From assembly GCF_014191375.1 (NCBI RefSeq), contig NZ_JACHWN010000002.1:434001-498000 (forward strand): a DNA stretch of 64,000 bases. The letters run 5' to 3'. The DNA comes from Mesorhizobium sp. RMAD-H1 (GTDB lineage: Bacteria; Pseudomonadota; Alphaproteobacteria; Rhizobiales; Rhizobiaceae). Positions 61,239 through 64,000 of the stretch are shown piece after piece; positions within the stretch are counted from its first letter, which is position 1; every line of letters starts with the position of its first letter. The translations under genes and the position numbers were made by a program. Under the pieces are notes generated by a model. That model was given only the letters and a program-made list of their open reading frames with translations, was not told the origin of the DNA and searched no databases.

Positions 61239-62078
61239 CTACCCCGTCGCATTGATCGCCCGCCAGCGTCCCGGCGTCATGCCGTAGGCCTGCTTGAACT
61301 GGCGTGTCATATGGCTCTGGTCGGCGAAACCGCTTGAAAAGGCCGCGTCGGCGAGCGACAAGCCCTCGCGCATCGAGCGCTTCGCGTGGTCGAGGCGGCG
61401 CATGGTCAGGTAGCGGTAGGGGCTGGTGCCCAGCTGCTGGCGGAAATGCCGCGCCAGCGAATAGCGGTCGAGCCCTGTGATCGCCTCCAATTGTTCCGAG
61501 CCGACCGTCTCGCCGAAATGCTCATGCAGGAAATGGCGCGCCCGCTCGACCGCCAGCGAACTGACCGCAGATCGCGACCGCTTCGCGGCGGAAGGATCGC
61601 GCGCGAGCAGCGCATCGGCGATGGCGACCACGATCTGGTCCATCTCCAGCCCTTCGAGCCCATTGTCGAGCGCCTCGAAGGCCGGGCGCAGGGCGCTGAG
61701 CAGCCGGGGATCGTCGGCGACCACGTCGCGCACGAAAGGCAGGCTTCCCGCCCGCTCGCCCAGCGCGTCGCGGATCATGAAGGGTTCGATATAGAGCATC
61801 CGGTAGCGAAAGCCCGTCTCCACGCCCGAACGCCCATTATGCACCTCGTCGGGATGGATGACGATCACCTTGCCCGCCGTGCTGTCCATCTTCGCCCCGC
61901 GGCAGTCGAAGGACTGCACGCCGGAAAGCGTATAGCCGATGGCGTAGGTATCGTGGCGGTGCGGATCATAGGCATGGCCGCCGAAGAATGCCTCCAGCCG
62001 CTCCAGCCCCTCCTCCGGCGGTGCAAGGCGGATCCAGTCCGCAGGAGAAGGCGTGCACGATCGTTCAAGACCGCCCAT
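61239..62078 (-). CDS. AraC-family transcriptional regulator
   Basis: The 279-residue protein has an AraC-type sensor domain (YDPHRHDTYAIGYTLSGVQ, VIVIHPDEVHNGRSG) and a C-terminal double HTH (SLARHFRQQLGTSPYRYLTM, AFSSGFADQSHMTRQF). I start at the ATG at 62078, with GGGGAAG upstream; a start at 62105 would share the CATG with the divergent DUF2000 gene. It is likely to regulate that gene and the cupin. Confidence 0.9.
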   Translation of the reverse strand: MGGLERSCTPSPADWIRLAPPEEGLERLEAFFGGHAYDPHRHDTYAIGYTLSGVQSFDCRGAKMDSTAGKVIVIHPDEVHNGRSGVETGFRYRMLYIEPFMIRDALGERAGSLPFVRDVVADDPRLLSALRPAFEALDNGLEGLEMDQIVVAIADALLARDPSAAKRSRSAVSSLAVERARHFLHEHFGETVGSEQLEAITGLDRYSLARHFRQQLGTSPYRYLTMRRLDHAKRSMREGLSLADAAFSSGFADQSHMTRQFKQAYGMTPGRWRAINATG

Positions 62079-62103
62079 TGCTTCCCCGCTAATCACCTTG
62101 CCC

Positions 62104-62529
62104 ATGACTTCAGACATCATCCGCTTCGAAACCAAGATCGCCATTGTGGTTCGCGACGATCTCGCGACCTGGCAGAAACTCAACGTCGCCAGCTTCCTGG
62201 CCGGCGGCATTGCCGGATCATATCCTGAACTCATCGGCGAGCGCTATGGCGATGCATCGGGAAAGGATTACGGCCCGCTCATCCGCCAGCCGATCCTGAT
62301 CTTCGCCGCAAGCGGCGACGAGATGAAAAGGGTGCTCGACCGCGCCACGGACCGGGGCGTGACACCCTCGATCTATACGCGGGAGCTGTTCTCGACCGGC
62401 AACGACCGGGACAACCGCGCCGCGGTCGCCGCCTTTCCCACCGACGCGCTCGATCTCGTCGGCCTCGGGCTGCATGCCGAGCGCAAGATCGTCGACAAGG
62501 TCATCAGGGGGCTGTCGCTGCACCCGTGA
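62104..62529 (+). CDS. DUF2000 family protein
   Basis: The 141-residue protein matches DUF2000, a family with a peptidyl-tRNA hydrolase 2-like fold but no known activity: FETKIAIVVRDDLATWQKLN, SFLAGGIAGSYPELIGE, IRQPILIFAASGDEM and LDLVGLGLHAERKIVDKV. Its start is 25 bases from the divergent AraC gene, and it is followed by a cupin gene 14 bases downstream. DUF2000 genes are commonly beside AraC regulators. Confidence 0.88.
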   Translation: MTSDIIRFETKIAIVVRDDLATWQKLNVASFLAGGIAGSYPELIGERYGDASGKDYGPLIRQPILIFAASGDEMKRVLDRATDRGVTPSIYTRELFSTGNDRDNRAAVAAFPTDALDLVGLGLHAERKIVDKVIRGLSLHP

Positions 62530-62543
62530 ACGAGGAGACCGCC

Positions 62544-62945
62544 ATGCATCATACCAGCCGGCTCGCCGCCGAATTCGAGGCCATCGACAAATACTGGTCG
62601 CCGCGCGTCATCGCTGCGGCCAATGGCCAATATGTCAAGATCGCCAAGGTCATGGGCGATTTCGTCTGGCACAGCCATGCCGGGGAGGATGAATTCTTTC
62701 TTGTCCACCGCGGCACCTTCGTCCTGCGCTATCGCGACGGCAGCCGGACCGTCCTCAAGGCAGGCGATTTCCACGTCGTGCCGCGCGGGGTCGAGCATTT
62801 TCCCTCGGCGCCGGAGGAAACCTGGATCCTCTTCGTGGAGCCGGCGCAGACGAAGCATGCCGGCGATACCGAAACGGAACGGACAAGGTCGATCGAGGAG
62901 CAGACTGCGCATCTGCGGCGCGAAACCTCCGGGATCGAGGGATGA
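62544..62945 (+). CDS. Small cupin-domain protein
   Basis: The 133-residue protein has the cupin motifs WHSHAGEDEFFLVHRGTFVL (motif 1, with metal-ligand His and Glu) and GDFHVVPRGVEHFPSAP (motif 2). It is a small single-domain cupin, possibly metal-dependent, of unknown substrate. The ATG at 62544 follows a GAGGAG site; the earlier ATG at 62526 is less likely. It appears to share an operon with DUF2000 and ends three bases before the rnpB gene on the other strand. Confidence 0.88.
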   Translation: MHHTSRLAAEFEAIDKYWSPRVIAAANGQYVKIAKVMGDFVWHSHAGEDEFFLVHRGTFVLRYRDGSRTVLKAGDFHVVPRGVEHFPSAPEETWILFVEPAQTKHAGDTETERTRSIEEQTAHLRRETSGIEG

Positions 62946-62948
62946 AAT

Positions 62949-63432
62949 GTCAGTTGGCCTGTAAGCCGGGTTCTGTATGGCCGGGCTTTCGCCCGACGTG
63001 GCAGCCATTCATCTGGGACGGATGTCGCCACCCGCCTCTTGCAACCTACCCGGACGGCTGATCCGGAAGCGGATCGCCGGGTTTTCACCCGACACGCCGT
63101 CCCTATTCGGTCTTGCTCCCGGTGGGGTTTACCGTGCCGTCGCCGTTGCCGGAGACGCGGTGGGCTCTTACCCCACCCTTTCACCCTTACCCCGTCATCC
63201 CTTGCGCCCGGCCCTGCTGGAGCATGGTCCCGAAAAGCTGACAGACTTTTCGGAGATCATGCGTCCCAAAAAGACGCGGCGCAACGGAAGACGGGGCGGT
63301 CTGCTTTCTGTGGCACTTTCCCTGGGGTCGCCCCCGCCGGGCATTACCCGGCACCGTGCTTCCCTGGAGCCCGGACTTTCCTCACCCGCCGCCTTTCGGC
63401 ATATGACAGGCGCGGCTGCCCGGCCAACTGAC
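62949..63432 (-). ncRNA. rnpB: RNase P RNA (class A)
   Basis: RNase P RNA matures tRNA 5' ends. On the minus strand, helix P1 is formed by GTCAGTTGGCC (63432-63422) and GGCCAACTGAC (62959-62949). Conserved blocks GAGGAAAGTCCGGGC, GCCACAGAAAG, GGTAAGGGTGAAAGGGTG and GGTAAGAGCCCACC are all present, as is the 3' ACCCGGCTTACAGG. A TTATAC at 63443-63438 is a good -10. Helix P12 (CCCCGTC/GACGGGG, TTGCGCC/GGCGCAA) carries an extra loop of about 69 bases at 63209-63277, making the RNA 484 bases instead of about 400. Ends are inferred from P1. Confidence 0.96.
63222..63262. repeat. Palindromic repeat inside the P12 tip of rnpB
   Basis: Arms GCATGGTCCCGAAAA (63222-63236) and TTTTCGGAGATCATGC (63247-63262) face each other around a 10-base loop. 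The sequence resembles a common rhizobial intergenic palindrome with GCATGATC..GAAAA/TTTTC..GATCATGC ends. A second hairpin GCGTC/GACGC lies beside it in the same extra loop. Confidence 0.75.
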
Positions 63433-63474
63433 ACCCCGTATAAAGGTGCTTCGCGCCCAAAACGCAAGAGCAAG

Positions 63475-63503
63475 TCCAGGAAAAGTGCGAAGCGGCTTTC
63501 CGT
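63475..63503. repeat. Degenerate palindrome (GGAAAAG..CTTTCC) upstream of rnpB
   Basis: CCAGGAAAAGTGCGAAGCGG followed by CTTTCCG forms an imperfect hairpin and resembles the core of a frequent rhizobial repeat (GAAAAGTG..GAAGCGGTTTTCC). The rest of 63504-63680 has no gene that I can support. Confidence 0.5.
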
Positions 63504-63680
63504 CCGATCCGAAGTTGCTTCATGGTCGAAAACCGCCTTTGGGGCGCTATGCGGCATCGGGCAGGCATTGCGGCGGCCTGACCTCCGCTTTGAACGCAAG
63601 AATCGGATCGCGAAACGTGAACCGGGATCATACGCTGCTCCAGGCTCGGCTAGAGCATTTGCAGTCCGGAGTTCATTTAC

Positions 63681-64000
63681 ATGACCATAAAAACCCACGA
63701 TCAAAATACCGCCATGCAGCTCTTGGAGCGCATGTTCGAAGTTGAGATGAAATTTCTCAAGTCAGATACGAAAGACGTCAAAATGCTCGCTGCTGCCTTC
63801 CATAACGATGTCGTGGTGCATGAACCCGCATCGCTTCCCTATGCAGGTGACTGGCAGGGGCTGGAAGGGATCGGTGCTCTGCTCCGCAAAATGGGCGAGA
63901 TATGGAGCAACGTTGAGGTGGAGGACCTTGCGGCTGCGCGTACAGGCGATACCGTCTTCATGACCTGTACGCTGCATCTCGTTTCCCGGGCCAGGGGCAC
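63681..64000 (+). CDS. NTF2/SnoaL-like domain protein (N-terminal part, cut by window edge)
   Basis: An open frame runs from the ATG at 63681 to the end of the window, giving 106 residues (start MTIKTHDQNTAMQLLERMFE). The pattern LAAAFHNDVVVHEPASLPYA, GDWQGLEGIGALLRKM and GDTVFMTCTLHLV is that of SnoaL/NTF2-like small cone-barrel proteins. GGAG lies nine bases upstream of the ATG. The C-terminus is outside the window, and the substrate is unknown. Confidence 0.75.
   Translation, partial: MTIKTHDQNTAMQLLERMFEVEMKFLKSDTKDVKMLAAAFHNDVVVHEPASLPYAGDWQGLEGIGALLRKMGEIWSNVEVEDLAAARTGDTVFMTCTLHLVSRARG

Noticed and set aside
62977-63684. A 235-codon open frame on the plus strand
   Set aside because: It reads antisense through the RNase P RNA gene and is therefore not coding.

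Overview
The window is a stretch of chromosome from an alphaproteobacterium of the order Hyphomicrobiales (Rhizobiales), most like a Phyllobacteriaceae/Mesorhizobium-type genome; genus cannot be fixed from the sequence alone. The evidence is the high G+C content, the circularly permuted two-piece tmRNA with tag ANDNYAEARLAA, the thyA/folA/hflK neighbourhood, a rhizobial-type long FtsZ, the gene order from mraZ through lpxC-bamD-recN-ligA, and several families of rhizobial palindromic intergenic repeats. No prophage, insertion-sequence transposase, CRISPR array or tRNA was recognised.

Layout. 1-4.6 kb: hflK (cut by the window edge), folA, an XRE/MmyB regulator divergent from an SDR reductase, thyA and a DUF2853 protein, all minus strand except the SDR gene. 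4.8-8.6 kb: permuted tmRNA, a Bcr/CflA efflux pump divergent from its probable TetR regulator, then sspB (adaptor for ssrA-tagged proteins), a DUF4169 protein and a ribbon-helix-helix protein. 8.6-16.6 kb: a very large AsmA-like protein, a YCII protein plus ECF42-type sigma factor with its own ECF-like promoter, a D-lactate dehydrogenase-like flavoprotein and a UPF0303 protein. 16.7-33 kb: a kinase fused to an AMP-ligase C-domain, a Tat-signal dienelactone hydrolase, UvrD/PcrA helicase, a dicarboxylate symporter, CreA, a hexapeptide acyltransferase, a small membrane protein plus SCO, prmA, a DUF1127 protein, an M24 aminopeptidase, AzlCD, DUF2461 and ligA.

33.3-59.2 kb: a nearly unbroken minus-strand block that reads, in transcription order, mraZ-rsmH-ftsL-ftsI-murE-murF-mraY-murD-ftsW-murG-murC-murB-(isochorismatase-family gene)-ddl-ftsQ-ftsA-ftsZ-lpxC-bamD-recN, followed by ligA after a small plus-strand cassette. 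It supplies cytoplasmic and lipid-linked peptidoglycan precursor synthesis, divisome assembly, lipid A commitment and outer-membrane protein assembly. Many junctions are ATGA overlaps. A strong hairpin ends ftsZ transcription. 59.6-64 kb: an Nramp metal transporter with a promoter covered by a Mur-box-like palindrome, an AraC regulator divergent from DUF2000 and cupin genes, the RNase P RNA gene (minus strand) carrying a palindromic repeat at the tip of helix P12, and the start of an NTF2/SnoaL-like gene cut by the window end.

Three families of palindromic or mosaic intergenic repeats occur: family A four times, family B twice and family C once. Copies of A and B sit inside the cell-wall operon. 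The most noteworthy signals are the repeat inside RNase P RNA, the kinase/AMP-ligase-C fusion lacking the ligase lysine, the in-frame insertion in UvrD, the Mur-like operator on mntH, the 10-bp-phased TGGGN repeats upstream of mraZ, and the tmRNA-sspB linkage. I did not find a convincing wholly new multi-gene system.
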